Assembly (NCBI RefSeq): GCF_001680005.1
Contig: NC_033556.1
Location: 248,001 to 312,000, forward strand
Source of the DNA: Plasmodium coatneyi
Taxonomy: Eukaryota; Apicomplexa; Aconoidasida; Haemosporida; Plasmodiidae
DNA: 64,000 nt
Reading direction: 5' to 3'
The first letter of the stretch is position 1; the number at the start of each line of letters is the position of its first letter. Shown here in pieces: positions 23,397-33,843 of this stretch. The position numbers and the translations under genes were made by a program. The notes beneath the pieces were generated by a model that saw only the letters and a program-made list of their open reading frames with translations, was not told the DNA's origin and did no database searches.

Positions 23397-26300
23397 CTAA
23401 AAGTATGTCTTCTTTTGGTGTTTCTTCTCCTTTGTCTTCGCCTCCTCCTCATAAGTAGGCATGTTGTCCAAAACGATGGTGTCCTCCTCATATTTTGCCC
23501 CATCTTCCGTTTTATTCTTTTTCGTTTTTCTTTTCTTGGCTAAAATTTGCAGCGCGCCGTCATCCAATCTCTGCACAGAGTTATACTCATTGCTGTCGTA
23601 GATTTCCGCTTTTCTATTGGGAAATCTGGGGATCTTTTCATGACCCTTGAGGATTCCCTTCTTTATTAAGCGCTTACGCTCTATATTCATTTTATTATAA
23701 AAGTACAGCTTTTTGGATAATATTTTATTTTTTTTACTTAGGCAATTTCTCCTTGGAGCAATGTGTAAAGCTTTTCGCCCTCCTTTTTTCTGATACCTTT
23801 TCTTCTTCTTCACAATATCGTAGTATATATTTTGTAGCTTCAACATTTTGCTTACTTTTTTGTTTAAGTTTTGAAAAATTATTTGTTTCTTGTCAGCCGT
23901 TTTTTCAATGATGTCGTTAACTAGGGATGTATTTTTTTTGCTAAAGAAGGAGGTTAACGTATTGCTTCTTCCGCCGCAGAAGGTACTGCCATGGGTGTGT
24001 GCCACTTTGCTGGACTTGTAAATATAGTCATTTATATTATTGCTAATGTCGTAGTTTATTATGTCGCAATTTTCAAACTGTATGCCCCTGCTCAGTATAT
24101 TTGTGCATACCAAAATGTTCGTTTTATTTTTTTTGAAATTTCGATAATTTTGGCTCCTTTCCTTGTAACTCATTTCGTTGTGAATACAACTCACTTTGTA
24201 CTTAAGTTCCGTCAGTAAATCTGCAACATTCTGCACGCTTTTTCTCGTGTTACAGAAAATTACATGTCTACTGAGGAAATGCCTACTCTGCACACACCCC
24301 TTCATCCTGGCGCTACTTTGCGCGTCCTTGCTGTTTAGAAGCTCCAACAGGAGGGCAGTTTTTTCCTTATTTTTGCTGTTAATAAATATGTGTTTCATTT
24401 CGGAGCTGATATCGTGGCTCTTCAGGTGAATCACCTCCTGGATATGTTTGCTCCTCACGTTGTTGGCGAGAAATTCGCTAATACAAAACGTTTTCGTTGC
24501 TGACACGAATATGGATATGGGGATGTTCGAGCTCAGGGTGTTCTTTTCGTTTTCGGCTCCTCCGCTGTTGATCAGTCGTATAACTTCCGCACGTTCGTTG
24601 GGTTCGTTGCGTTTGTCGTGCTCTGTGTTTTTCCTTTTGGTGCTGCGAGGGGTGCCCTCTTCGGGGGGGCTCTCCCCATTGGTACTGTTTCTTACGCATG
24701 ATTCGCCTGTCTTTTCTTTCCCATCACACGATTTGGGGGCACCCCGACTGTAACTTCCGTCGTCGGTCTCCTGCCCCACGTCACCTTCTTCACACCTATC
24801 TGGACTCACCTCATCATTTTCCTCTTCCTGCGTCATGTCAGTTATTTTCTGCTGGATTAGACTGCTTCTGCGTCCCCTCCGTCGTGTACTCCGACGCGCT
24901 TCTTCGTTCTCCAAGTCGAATCCCTTCTTTTGTCCATCACGCACATCCTCATGAGGATCACCAGAGCGATCATCTCTGAGAACATCACTGGGGTTGCTCC
25001 CCGCATGAGGCCCCTCAACCGAGACACCCCCCCTAAAATAATACATGTTAGTGTAATTCCTTATATGGTTAAGCACAAGCTGCAGCTTCCCTTCGTTGAA
25101 TGCATTGCACAGCGTTTCTGCCTGCTCCACGACTACGTACTTTAAAAACTTAAAATTGTACAAATGCTTATTTTTGGAGTTGTCTATTTTTTCGAAAATT
25201 TTATCGGGTGTCCCAACCAAAATGTCGATATTGTAATTTATTGCCTTGGCGCTTCGCTTCACATTTTTACTAATTCTTTTTAAAAAATTGTTCGTTTTGA
25301 TGAACTCGCTACGCACATTTGGGTACCCCCCAAAGTGATCCTCATCATGCGAGTTGTACCATTCGTCTGCGTAGTCCATTCTTGGAGCCCCCGCATCACC
25401 TGCCTGAGATAGCATCTCCACGTGAAACTTTTTAACAGACTTCCTTTTGTACGAATATCCCCCCGCCAGCAACTCAATATTTACGTCAAAATTTTTTAAA
25501 AAGGAGAAAAGTTCGAACGCAGCTTCCCTCGTGTTTGTTAAAATAACTGCATAGGGAAAGAAGACATTTTTTTTATGCCTCAAACAGTTCAGTTCATTGT
25601 TCTTCTTATTCCTTACGTAGCTCCTGCTGACGTTGTAATTTTTGTATTTACGTATGTATATGTACCTGTTTCGTACTTTGTGCTTTTCATAGGCTACATG
25701 AAAAAAGAAATTGTCCATTCTCCTGTTCGCACATATTAACTTTTCCTTCTTCCGAAACAGTTTGTTTCGAAATTTTTTGTAATTATATTTATTTAAAAAG
25801 TGGTAAAATTTTGATAGGCTTTTCATAATTTTCTCATTGTTCATGTAAAAGTTGTTTAATATTGGAAGGAAATAGCTCAGTGTCTTCCCCGTGTTATCTG
25901 GACTCACGATAACATACACATCGTTGAAGCATTTGGTTTTCTCTCCACATGGAGTGGCTTCCCCATCGTGTGACGGCACGGCCGTTCGGCAGCTGCTCCG
26001 ATCGGCATGCCTACCAGGAGTTTGGCCTCTCCCAAAGGACTTCCCCCCATCACATGATTGGTACTTCCCGACATCGTAAAAATCCCCCCTCATGTTAAAA
26101 CTCTCCTTCAAGTAACCATTAATGCAACTTCTACTTTTCAATATTTCTCTACACACATCTGCCTTCGCACCAGACGTGGCCACTTCCGCACGTCCCTCCG
26201 TTGAGTCCCCCCTTCCCTGTAGCAGCAACGGTATTACGTTCCTCTGAATTTGCGTGGGGGTAAAAATCTTCATTTCGTTCAGCTTCAAATACACGTCCGT

Positions 26301-26600
26301 TTTGAAATTAAATTCGAGGAAGCTTGCGTTTTGGAGCCCCTCCTTAAAGTTCACCCCTTTCATGTCTGTTCTGCTGATATGTGTGCGACTCTCCTTTTGG
26401 TCCTTCCCCCTCGGATCATCCCGTCTGTCTTCATTGTGGTCATCCCTCTTTTCAGTACGCTCACTCGATTGTCCCTGTATTTGGAGTTCCCCCCCAGCGG
26501 CAGCAGTGCTGTTCCTGCTCTTGCCGATTAACATGCCCTTGAATATTCTGTAAACGGCGTGCCCCTTCCCCAGGCAGCGAATATTGGGACCCCTCATCAT
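23397..26600 (-). CDS. DEAD-box-type RNA helicase with degenerate motifs
   Basis: A single-exon protein of 1067 residues with the two RecA-like domains of superfamily 2 RNA helicases. A Q-motif-like segment (TPTQIQ) precedes motif I, which reads SPDNTGKT (about residue 232). Motif Ia is replaced by TNTREAA, Ib reads GTPDK, and motif II, normally DEAD, reads VEQAE (about 488). Motif III is SAT (about 700) and motif V is TNILSRGIQ (about 833). Motif VI lacks HRxGR and reads around SSKVAHTHG. Long charged inserts (for example about residues 540-680) separate the motifs. The N-terminus (arginine- and lysine-rich, no acidic residues in the first 39) could be an organelle-targeting sequence. The loss of the DEAD acids and of the arginine finger suggests weak or absent ATPase activity. 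RNA binding or a ribosome-assembly role is inference. The stop is at 23397-23399. Confidence 0.88.
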   Translation of the reverse strand: MMRGPNIRCLGKGHAVYRIFKGMLIGKSRNSTAAAGGELQIQGQSSERTEKRDDHNEDRRDDPRGKDQKESRTHISRTDMKGVNFKEGLQNASFLEFNFKTDVYLKLNEMKIFTPTQIQRNVIPLLLQGRGDSTEGRAEVATSGAKADVCREILKSRSCINGYLKESFNMRGDFYDVGKYQSCDGGKSFGRGQTPGRHADRSSCRTAVPSHDGEATPCGEKTKCFNDVYVIVSPDNTGKTLSYFLPILNNFYMNNEKIMKSLSKFYHFLNKYNYKKFRNKLFRKKEKLICANRRMDNFFFHVAYEKHKVRNRYIYIRKYKNYNVSRSYVRNKKNNELNCLRHKKNVFFPYAVILTNTREAAFELFSFLKNFDVNIELLAGGYSYKRKSVKKFHVEMLSQAGDAGAPRMDYADEWYNSHDEDHFGGYPNVRSEFIKTNNFLKRISKNVKRSAKAINYNIDILVGTPDKIFEKIDNSKNKHLYNFKFLKYVVVEQAETLCNAFNEGKLQLVLNHIRNYTNMYYFRGGVSVEGPHAGSNPSDVLRDDRSGDPHEDVRDGQKKGFDLENEEARRSTRRRGRRSSLIQQKITDMTQEEENDEVSPDRCEEGDVGQETDDGSYSRGAPKSCDGKEKTGESCVRNSTNGESPPEEGTPRSTKRKNTEHDKRNEPNERAEVIRLINSGGAENEKNTLSSNIPISIFVSATKTFCISEFLANNVRSKHIQEVIHLKSHDISSEMKHIFINSKNKEKTALLLELLNSKDAQSSARMKGCVQSRHFLSRHVIFCNTRKSVQNVADLLTELKYKVSCIHNEMSYKERSQNYRNFKKNKTNILVCTNILSRGIQFENCDIINYDISNNINDYIYKSSKVAHTHGSTFCGGRSNTLTSFFSKKNTSLVNDIIEKTADKKQIIFQNLNKKVSKMLKLQNIYYDIVKKKKRYQKKGGRKALHIAPRRNCLSKKNKILSKKLYFYNKMNIERKRLIKKGILKGHEKIPRFPNRKAEIYDSNEYNSVQRLDDGALQILAKKRKTKKNKTEDGAKYEEDTIVLDNMPTYEEEAKTKEKKHQKKTYF

Positions 26601-27860
26601 TTTTTCTCCGCCCCAAAATTGGCATTATATAGTACAGCAGGAAATACACACATGGGGTATTGGTAATCCCACCAGTGTGGCGATACATGGGGAAAAAGAA
26701 GAAGAGGCACCCTAGTTCTTCTCTACCGATTAAATACAATCACGCCATCTGTAATCCCCGCGCGATGTTACTTAAATAACTTCTCGCATAATGGAATACC
26801 TCGTGTCGCTTTTTCGTTTTATTTGTACACCACATTGAGTAGGATAGGCCTATGCACACACGCCTACACCTTCATATGCGAAGTTGTGATCAAGCTTGAG
26901 GGTCGAAAAGGCTCCCCCGGTGCCTACATACCAGAGTGACTATTTTCATAAGAGGAAAAAAATGGCAAAGCTAAAATGACATCACAAAAAAGAAGCGTCA
27001 AAAATTTCCCTAACGACGTTAACTCAGTGAGGGTGAAAATCCTCTGTTAGGTGTTTCTCCACTCTTTGGGAAGTGCCTTTCCTTTGAAACCACGCAAAAT
27101 GAGCAAGATGCTCTTAGAATGGAAAAGCAGAACCAACTGTTCATGCGAGTTGAACACATATGGGAAGTACATACAGGTAATACACCAAAGGTAAGGTAAT
27201 CCCACATTTATATATACATATTTTTTTTTTCCCGCCACCTCTTTCATTTTGGCTACCTCCACGGATGCAACAGAAAGTTCCTTTCCGGTATGAGGAAATC
27301 AAAGTTGAGGAAAATAAAACACGTGGCTAATTTATTAGCTACATTTTAACCGTTTTCTACTTCCCATTCGGGCGAAAAACTATTTACTCATATTTTTAAA
27401 TAACTTATTCCAGTTAATGTTGTCATAAAAAGTGTGTTACGCGAAAACGAAATAAAAGCTGAGCAGGAATTTCACAACATGACACCTGGCACAGCAAAAG
27501 GCGGCACTGTGTAAGTAGCGCAACGCTGTTCAATCATGTCAAAGGTCACTCCGCTCATTTACTTCTACCCAATTTTAACGCGCTCTTTCCATTTAAAAAT
27601 AAAAAAAAAAAAAAAATTTTCCGTGCGACGTTCTTCTCACTCGTTTTATGGGGACACGTTCGACCCTTCTCTTCTTACGCTTCGTTGTACTCATGTAGGA
27701 AACTCATAATCGGGCATATCACATGATGGGAATCTTTCCTTTATCTTGTTTTTTAAAAAATTTCTTTACGGAACGTTTCACACATAAGTGGAAAACCTCC
27801 CCTCGAGGGGGGGATCCCCATCCTGTGCTGAAACGGTCAGCATTCGTATGGTCCTAAATT
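26601..27860. other. Intergenic region upstream of the helicase gene
   Basis: About 1.26 kb between the 5' end of the helicase gene and the 3' end of RPS29, both on the minus strand. It has a T run at about 27220-27230 and an A run at about 27600-27615. I see no convincing coding exon. The helicase promoter is expected near 26600. Confidence 0.7.
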
Positions 27861-28646
27861 TTACCTATACTGTAATATGAAGGAAAAAAAAAAAAAAAAT
27901 CACACATATTTATAAGCGATGCAACTTTGTTTTGTCTGCACAAACGCGCATTGACGATGTTGCCAAAAGGGAAGAAGTCCAATTTACTCAGCAATATTAT
28001 TGTACGTACCTTCTTAAATCCAATAATGTCGGCCCTTTCTCGGAAGCACTGTCTGCATATGTTAATGTTGTACTTTCTGATTATGGCATGTCTGTTCGAG
28101 CACACGCGGCTGCAAAGGAAGAAGGGGTTAAAAAATGGGTCGTGAATTTGAAGCGGAATATACACTCATCACAAGCGGTGCAGTGCAGGGTAAATTGCAC
28201 AATGATACACTCGGCGCGAAAATCTACGATCCTGTGAAGCGACACTCCTCCCCCTCATCTCACGCATAATGATGAAAACAAAATGATCCACATGGTTATT
28301 ATGGCCTATACGTATTCGCCCTGACGCAGAGGACTATTTCTTAAAAAGGGTCACCATAATATACGCCTCTGTTCACTCCGCCCTCCTCCGCTTGGCGTCA
28401 TTATAACTACGTTAAATATGCATACGCTTCAATCACATATGCGCACGTAGATGTCAGAGGCGAAGTGATTAATGTGAAGGTATCCCCCTGTTGACTCCCC
28501 CGCGCAAATTCTCTCTTCAAAATTTTAATCGCTTCACCACACCAGCCCTTTCGGCTACCCCACATTTTAACCACTGCGGAGATGACTTACCATTGCCTGG
28601 ATCCCTGGCCGTACTTCTTCGGATGAACGTTCTGAATGCAACCCAT
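27861..28646 (-). CDS. RPS29: 40S ribosomal protein S29 (uS14 family), three exons
   Basis: A small-subunit ribosomal protein with one zinc ribbon. It is rebuilt from three minus-strand exons: 28591-28646 (56 nt, ATG at 28646), 28010-28109 (100 nt) and 27861-27869 (9 nt, Tyr-Arg-stop). Junctions are GTAAGT..CAG and GTACGT..CAG, with phases 2 and 0 matching on both sides. The product is 54 residues; human S29 has 56. Zinc ligands are C19, C22, C37 and C40, and the core GSRQCRVCSNRH and CRQCFRERA blocks match S29 closely. Intron 1 splits the C19 codon. The last exon follows a long pyrimidine tract, and its tiny size is the least certain part. No single ORF longer than 60 codons shows the whole gene, so it is easily missed. 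Confidence 0.92.
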
Positions 28647-30287
28647 GGTTTATATTTTTTTAAAAAAGGGAAGAGAAAAATGGTCAGCGTTAAATTTAAC
28701 CTTTTATAACTTTTCTAAAAGAAGAAAAAATGATGCCCTTGGATTATTAGCAGGTGAGGGAATATATCTTCGTCAGCGAAATTGTTTTAAATGTATTTTT
28801 TAAATTCTTGTGATGGAAAAAAGTAAAGTTTATGTGACTTAATTTTTTTTTTTTTTCTTTTTACTAAATTGCAAATTTTGTTATATATGCAATTTTCGTT
28901 AACGCCTTTGAACATATAACGCTACCCTACACTTGCGGGGGGAGGTTCCGTACCCATATATAAATATTTATTCATGTATGCACGAGCGTTGGCCCAATTA
29001 CGACGTTTTCATGTACGCGGAAAAAAGGAAGTTATTTTGGGCCGAGCGGCTTCCCATTTTGGCAAGCTTTCTTTTTAAAGAACCCCGCGGTTGGTGTTGC
29101 GTGTCGGTTGGGTTTAATTTCCTCAGTGCGCTGAAGAGATCATCATATATTTCCGTGTATGCAGCAATGTCAGGGAAAAAAAAAAAAAAAAAAAAAAAAA
29201 ACGGGCCACATCATTTTCTCTGGGAATACCTCCCCATAAATGCAAATCTGCAATTGAGTCACCCCCCCATGATGTTTGCCCTAAATAGGTAAAATGAAAA
29301 ATATGGAAAAAACACGAGTTAAACCGTTATCAAGTTTGTAGTAGCCTTTTCCATTTTTTTTACCTTTTTTTTCGCCATTTCACGATGTTGTTTGTTTGTA
29401 CATATAAATACATTGTATACATTTATGTATGAACAAATGTATATGCCCCCTTCCTGGGGCGCCCCATTTTGGCCCCAACGTCGCGAGCGAGGTGGCATAC
29501 CCAAAGGGGCGAAGAGGAAACTCGTACAATCGAACAGAGGTGAATGTCGCCCGTTCGCGCGTCAAAAAGGGTCAACGCAAAGAAACAAAAAGATGAAAAA
29601 ATAACAAATCGAAGCAAAACAAAACAAAGGAACATTTCGAACGAAACAGTTAATTTAACCCACCTTCGGTGACTTTAATTTGAGAGAAAAAAAAAATGAT
29701 CGAGGGAGAGAGTCAAGGGGTTTCCCAACCACCGCGTCGTTTTTCTTTTTTTTCTTTTTTACACAAAATGGAATATGCTTCACGCAAATTGCAAAATTTT
29801 AACTGCATTTTACCCACAATGTTGTGCGAAACGTTTTAAATTGGTAATATACGCACAAATCTGTTTATGAAATGGGGGAAGGGGGGATATCATTCTGACT
29901 TGTCTCACTGGCTAGTTGTCTTTGTTCTGGCGCAAATGTGAAGTTTTCCCAAACGAACATTGGCTGCGGAGGTGGAAAAAAAAAAAATAAAATTATAAAA
30001 TGAAATAAATATTTCCCCGACTTCTACATCCTGGGAATATCTCCCCATTTACATGAGAATAGTGTGCCCCCCCCAGGAGAACACACAAACAGTTTGGAAA
30101 TTTTGCAGGAAAAAGTTTTTCATTTTTTTTTGAGCGGTTTACGTCAAGCGTCCCAACGTTATCGGCGAAATGACCTGCATGGTTGTTTGAAGAAAAAAAA
30201 AAAAAAAAAAATTTAACGCACACACTGATTTTCTAATTCAACACCAAACAGTCGCAGTACTTCCACTCCTTATAAGGAGAAATAATA
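28647..30287. other. Intergenic region upstream of RPS29
   Basis: About 1.64 kb between the RPS29 start and the 3' end of the CAP-domain gene. It has a T run at about 28842-28856, an A run at 29174-29201 and an A run at about 30193-30210. Short ORFs on both strands here have no recognisable motif. The RPS29 promoter should lie just above 28646. Confidence 0.7.
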
Positions 30288-31320
30288 TTACAGGAGACAC
30301 CTCTCAATTGTGATCTGCTTAATGTGCGTACCTGGCTGATTGGTGTTGCTGTCATATTTACAAATTAAAACCCCGCTGTTGCTGCAGCAGGCACTTGAGC
30401 ACCCGATGTGCTGTGAGGTGGAAAGGTGTGCATATATACGTATATATATACATATATATTCCTAATGCGTACGTGTAAATGTGTGCATATTCGCTCACAC
30501 GCGAAGTACCTCAGCGCTGTTCCATACAACCCTGGTGAATTCAAAAACGGTGTCGTCCCCCCGGCGGATGGGTCCTAATGAGAAGGAAAAATGTGCACAC
30601 GTGAATGTCCTCTGCGTAGGAGGCCACCAAAATGTAGAAATAGTGAATGCACTGGCAAACTATGCTTATCATTTTGATGAGCGCATTTATGAGATCAATT
30701 TTTTTTTTTTCTGTCCTATTCGGAAGGTGGGATAATTCGACGTGCGTGACACATGCGAGATTACTCCTCCGTTGCGCATTTATCCCTCTCGCCGCTGTTC
30801 CATTTTGGGGAAACTTTCTTAAATATGTTCAGTGGTCAGTACTTAACCACCACAGGATGGAAAAGGCAACAATAAAGGCACTCCACATGTTCCACCCATT
30901 TTTGCAAAGCGACTTCTTATCCCCTCCCCCATTTAGTTGCTCCCTTTTTGTGTATTACCTAACTCAAAGTCATAGTTGTTAATGCCTTCATACCATGTAT
31001 CGACGGCGGATTCAATTTTGCTGCTGGGCGAAATGGTAAAATAATTTGTGTTTATTTGGTTCACCATGACATTGCAATTGGAGATCTCCTTTATCTGTAG
31101 AAGGGGAGGACAATTCGAAGTGCACATATAGGACCCCTTTTTTATTTGAAAGTAAAGCGGCTTCGAAAAATGCTAAGTGTGAATCCGTTCTGCTCAGTTC
31201 TCCATCCACTATGCAACAGTTCTTCTTTGTGCAAAGGGGAAAATTAGCGAAATTGTCGTGTAACCAGTTTGGCTTCAGCGCTTGCTTCATTTTCCAGCTG
31301 TGTGCTCCTTAACAGAGGGT

Positions 31321-31353
<33 letters not shown>

Positions 31354-31707
31354 CACTTCCATTATATCATCCGTATATTAGAGACTATCAATTTTATCCT
31401 AATATGGGGCCTACTCAAATGCCATTAAAAAGAATGCCGTTTACCAACGCAGCGGATCGGCGTTATGCTTCAGCCGCAAATCATTGTGTCTTTCTCGAAT
31501 GAAGTCATTCTGCGAAATTCAGACAGAGCGTATGAATATGACAGGGCTGATGGGGATAGTAAAAAATGACAATTTTTTTTTCCCCATTTAGAGAAAGTTT
31601 ACGTTAAAGGAGCAAAAGCCTCCAGCCACTGCTTTACACGAGGAGAGGCTCAAAATGGTTAAGAAGAAAAGTAGGGCAAAAAGGCAATGCAGGCGTCTGT
31701 CCACCAT
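30288..31707 (-). CDS. Secreted CAP/SCP-domain protein (cysteine-rich secretory family), six exons
   Basis: Predicted minus-strand exons are 31603-31707, 31445-31509, 31265-31307, 30959-31094, 30510-30574 and 30288-30410. They give about 178 residues, all with GT..AG introns and matching phases. Exon 1 encodes a classic signal peptide (hydrophobic LFALLFFLTILSL, then small residues). The CAP fold follows in order: FIRERHNDLRLKHNADPLRW helix 1, the AVDTWYEGINNYDF helix, the FTRVVWNSAE signature (usually HFTQVVW) and a C-rich end with GCSSACCS and CKYDS. The His of helix 1 is present. The His before the FTQVVW signature and the Glu of the usual GEN motif are not, so the classic metal-binding tetrad is incomplete. 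The donor of exon 3 (GTTACA) is weak. The 3' end is uncertain: reading through gives a TAA at 30288-30290, while an alternative 62-bp intron would end the protein further down. Function is unknown. Confidence 0.82.
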
Positions 31708-32708
31708 TGTGCGTGAAGAGAGATCGCCGTGAATTTTCTGTTGCTTTAATATGTTTTCTTTATTCCTTTTTTTTTCGAATTGAGGTTAAAAACCAAGGGC
31801 AATTATTACTCATGAGGTATGGCAAGATAAATTGCGTCTGCTTATTTCTTCTGTGGGGAGTGCACCCATGTGTGTGGATGTAGACACAAACAAGGACTTA
31901 TGAACCTACCTCTTTTAATATGTGTGGAAAACTTTTAAATGCAATCCGAAATGGCCAATGTCATTGTTCCTTCCCTTTTATGTGTAAATATCCAAAGTGG
32001 GAATAACACCCCCGTTTTGTCGTCTCTCTCCAACCGTTGTACATACATTAGATGAAAGAACAAGAAAAAATGCATGGACCTTTTTTTTTTTTTTTTTTTT
32101 TTCACATTTTCCAGCAGATCACCTATCTTCCCGTATACAGTGACCAATTGGTCTTTCAATTTTAGGAGCAATTAAAATTTCGTTTGAATGAACGTATGCC
32201 TTGTGCTACTGTGCAGCGGTGGTTTTCTCCGCCGCGCGCACGTTCGCACTGCCCTGCTTAGTTCTATTAAAATTTGGAGGGAAAAAGGGCTTCACAATTG
32301 CACACAAGCGTGCATGTATGAAAATTCGCACATACGTATGGTATATGGATACATATGTGAACACACATGCGTAGACATATTTTTGTGCATACCTACATAT
32401 ATGCACCCCCCCGCGATGCAAAGCAAAAAACGCAGTTCCCGGAACTGGTAATGAAACTGGGAAATTTAAATTGTCGAAAAGTGGGGGGCAAATTGAGCTT
32501 CTTCTTCACTTCACCCAGGAGTTTAACAGTTTCGTGCAGTCATGCATACGTCATTTGGTCATTAAATAAAAAAAAATTTAATTCATTATTTAATTAAAAA
32601 AAGTTGCGTAATCTCCTTGTGCATCGACTCTTGGGGCACGTGAAAATGTGCGTGTATGTGTGGCCCGCTTTTTCCTCTTCCACTAGTGTCTACAAGGATG
32701 ATCTTCCT
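31708..32708. other. Intergenic region upstream of the CAP gene
   Basis: About 1.0 kb between the CAP signal-peptide exon and the stop of ATP synthase subunit c, same strand. A T run lies at 32081-32102. Short ORFs at 31935-32171 (minus) and 32188-32451 (plus) show no family features. Confidence 0.65.
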
Positions 32709-33137
32709 TCACGAGTACAGCAGAACAGCACTCATGAGGACACAAATGATACCTGTGAGAAGAGAAAGGGAGAGAATTTACACATTTTGGGCCCAACGTG
32801 GGAAACACATAAACGGCAAAGGAGTCACAATCATCGCAACGCCTTACCCAGAAATTCCAAGAAACCCATCCCGATCAGCGTGTACGTGAACAACTCGTCC
32901 TTGATTGAAGGGTTCCTACTTGTTCCTAACACCAGGGCTGAAAATAAATTACCGATACCTTGCGCAACCTAAAGGGAGTTTTTTTTAAAAGGAATTTGTA
33001 CGTATTTAAGACGGTTAAGGGGGTCGTTCCATATTTGGCTGTTCATTATCTTCTGTCAAAGATTATCATTTTGACGCATTTCTCAATAATTCCCAGTTAT
33101 TCTCGCTTTATGAACAGGGTTGTTTGGGCTAGCTAGC

Positions 33138-33184
<47 letters not shown>

Positions 33185-33843
33185 CCTTTTGCTTGGTTCG
33201 CCCTGTGAGTGCTTACCCCTCCCACGGACATCAGCGCAATGGCTGCGGACAGGCTGGCGATTCCACTGTCATGTCTCACGCCTAGTTTATGGTTGACGCA
33301 GCTTCGTTCGTCATTCTTCTGGGTGCGTAGGGGAAAGAAAAAAAAACGAAAAAAATGAGAAAAAATGAAAAATGTGACAAAAAAGGACAATTTGTCGCTC
33401 AACGTGCTGCGCCACTGGGAAGACGTCATAGAGTTAACGCAAAAACAACACTAGGATGGCCATGGCGCTCATTTGTGGGGCACAAAAAAATGGGCGGCAG
33501 AAAACGAGGGCAATTCTCCAAATGGGTTGCACGAACAACGCGTAAGGCAAGTAATGGATGTGTAAAAAAAAAAGGGAAACTGTCAACTACACACGTGTGT
33601 GCAAATTACCTGCAGGAGCGCATTGCAGTTGGTAGTATTAACCGTCCTGCTGATGAACGGAGACGTGTGGTAGTACTTCACGAAGCAGTTGGGTTTATTC
33701 AGTTCGCTGCAAAAGGAGCTGCCTCCAATTCTGGTCGAGATACTTCGGTTGGCCGCAAAATATCCCGAGCTCAAAAAGGAGCTTTTAAACTTGAAGTTTT
33801 GAAACAGCGAAGAACTTAGCGTGTTGTAAAAAAATTTATTCAT
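32709..33843 (-). CDS. Mitochondrial ATP synthase Fo subunit c, four exons
   Basis: This proteolipid forms the proton-driven rotor ring of mitochondrial ATP synthase. Minus-strand exons are 33610-33843, 33217-33318, 32848-32968 and 32709-32752 (501 nt, 166 residues). Phases are 0, 0 and 1, with GT..AG at each junction. Exon 1 (78 residues from the ATG at 33843) is rich in Ser, Phe, Lys and Asn and serves as a mitochondrial presequence. Helix 1 spans SGIASLSAAIALMSVGG and VAQGIGNLFSALVLG, the polar loop is RNPS, and helix 2 has the proton-carrying Glu at residue 150 (GMGFLEFLG). The protein ends LLYS. A longer N-terminus from an upstream in-frame ATG at 33939 is possible but less likely. Intron 2 contains a 45-base T run on the + strand. 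The neighbour importin-7 is divergent. Confidence 0.95.
33140..33184. repeat. 45-base T homopolymer inside the subunit c intron
   Basis: An uninterrupted run of T on the + strand (A on the transcribed sense of the gene) within the second intron of ATP synthase subunit c, between exons 33217-33318 and 32848-32968. It is the longest pure mononucleotide run in the window. Confidence 0.95.

Noticed and set aside
30301..30331. 31-bp GT..AG segment near the CAP 3' end giving a Cys-rich tail
   Set aside because: Too short to be an intron; reading through to TAA at 30288 is simpler.
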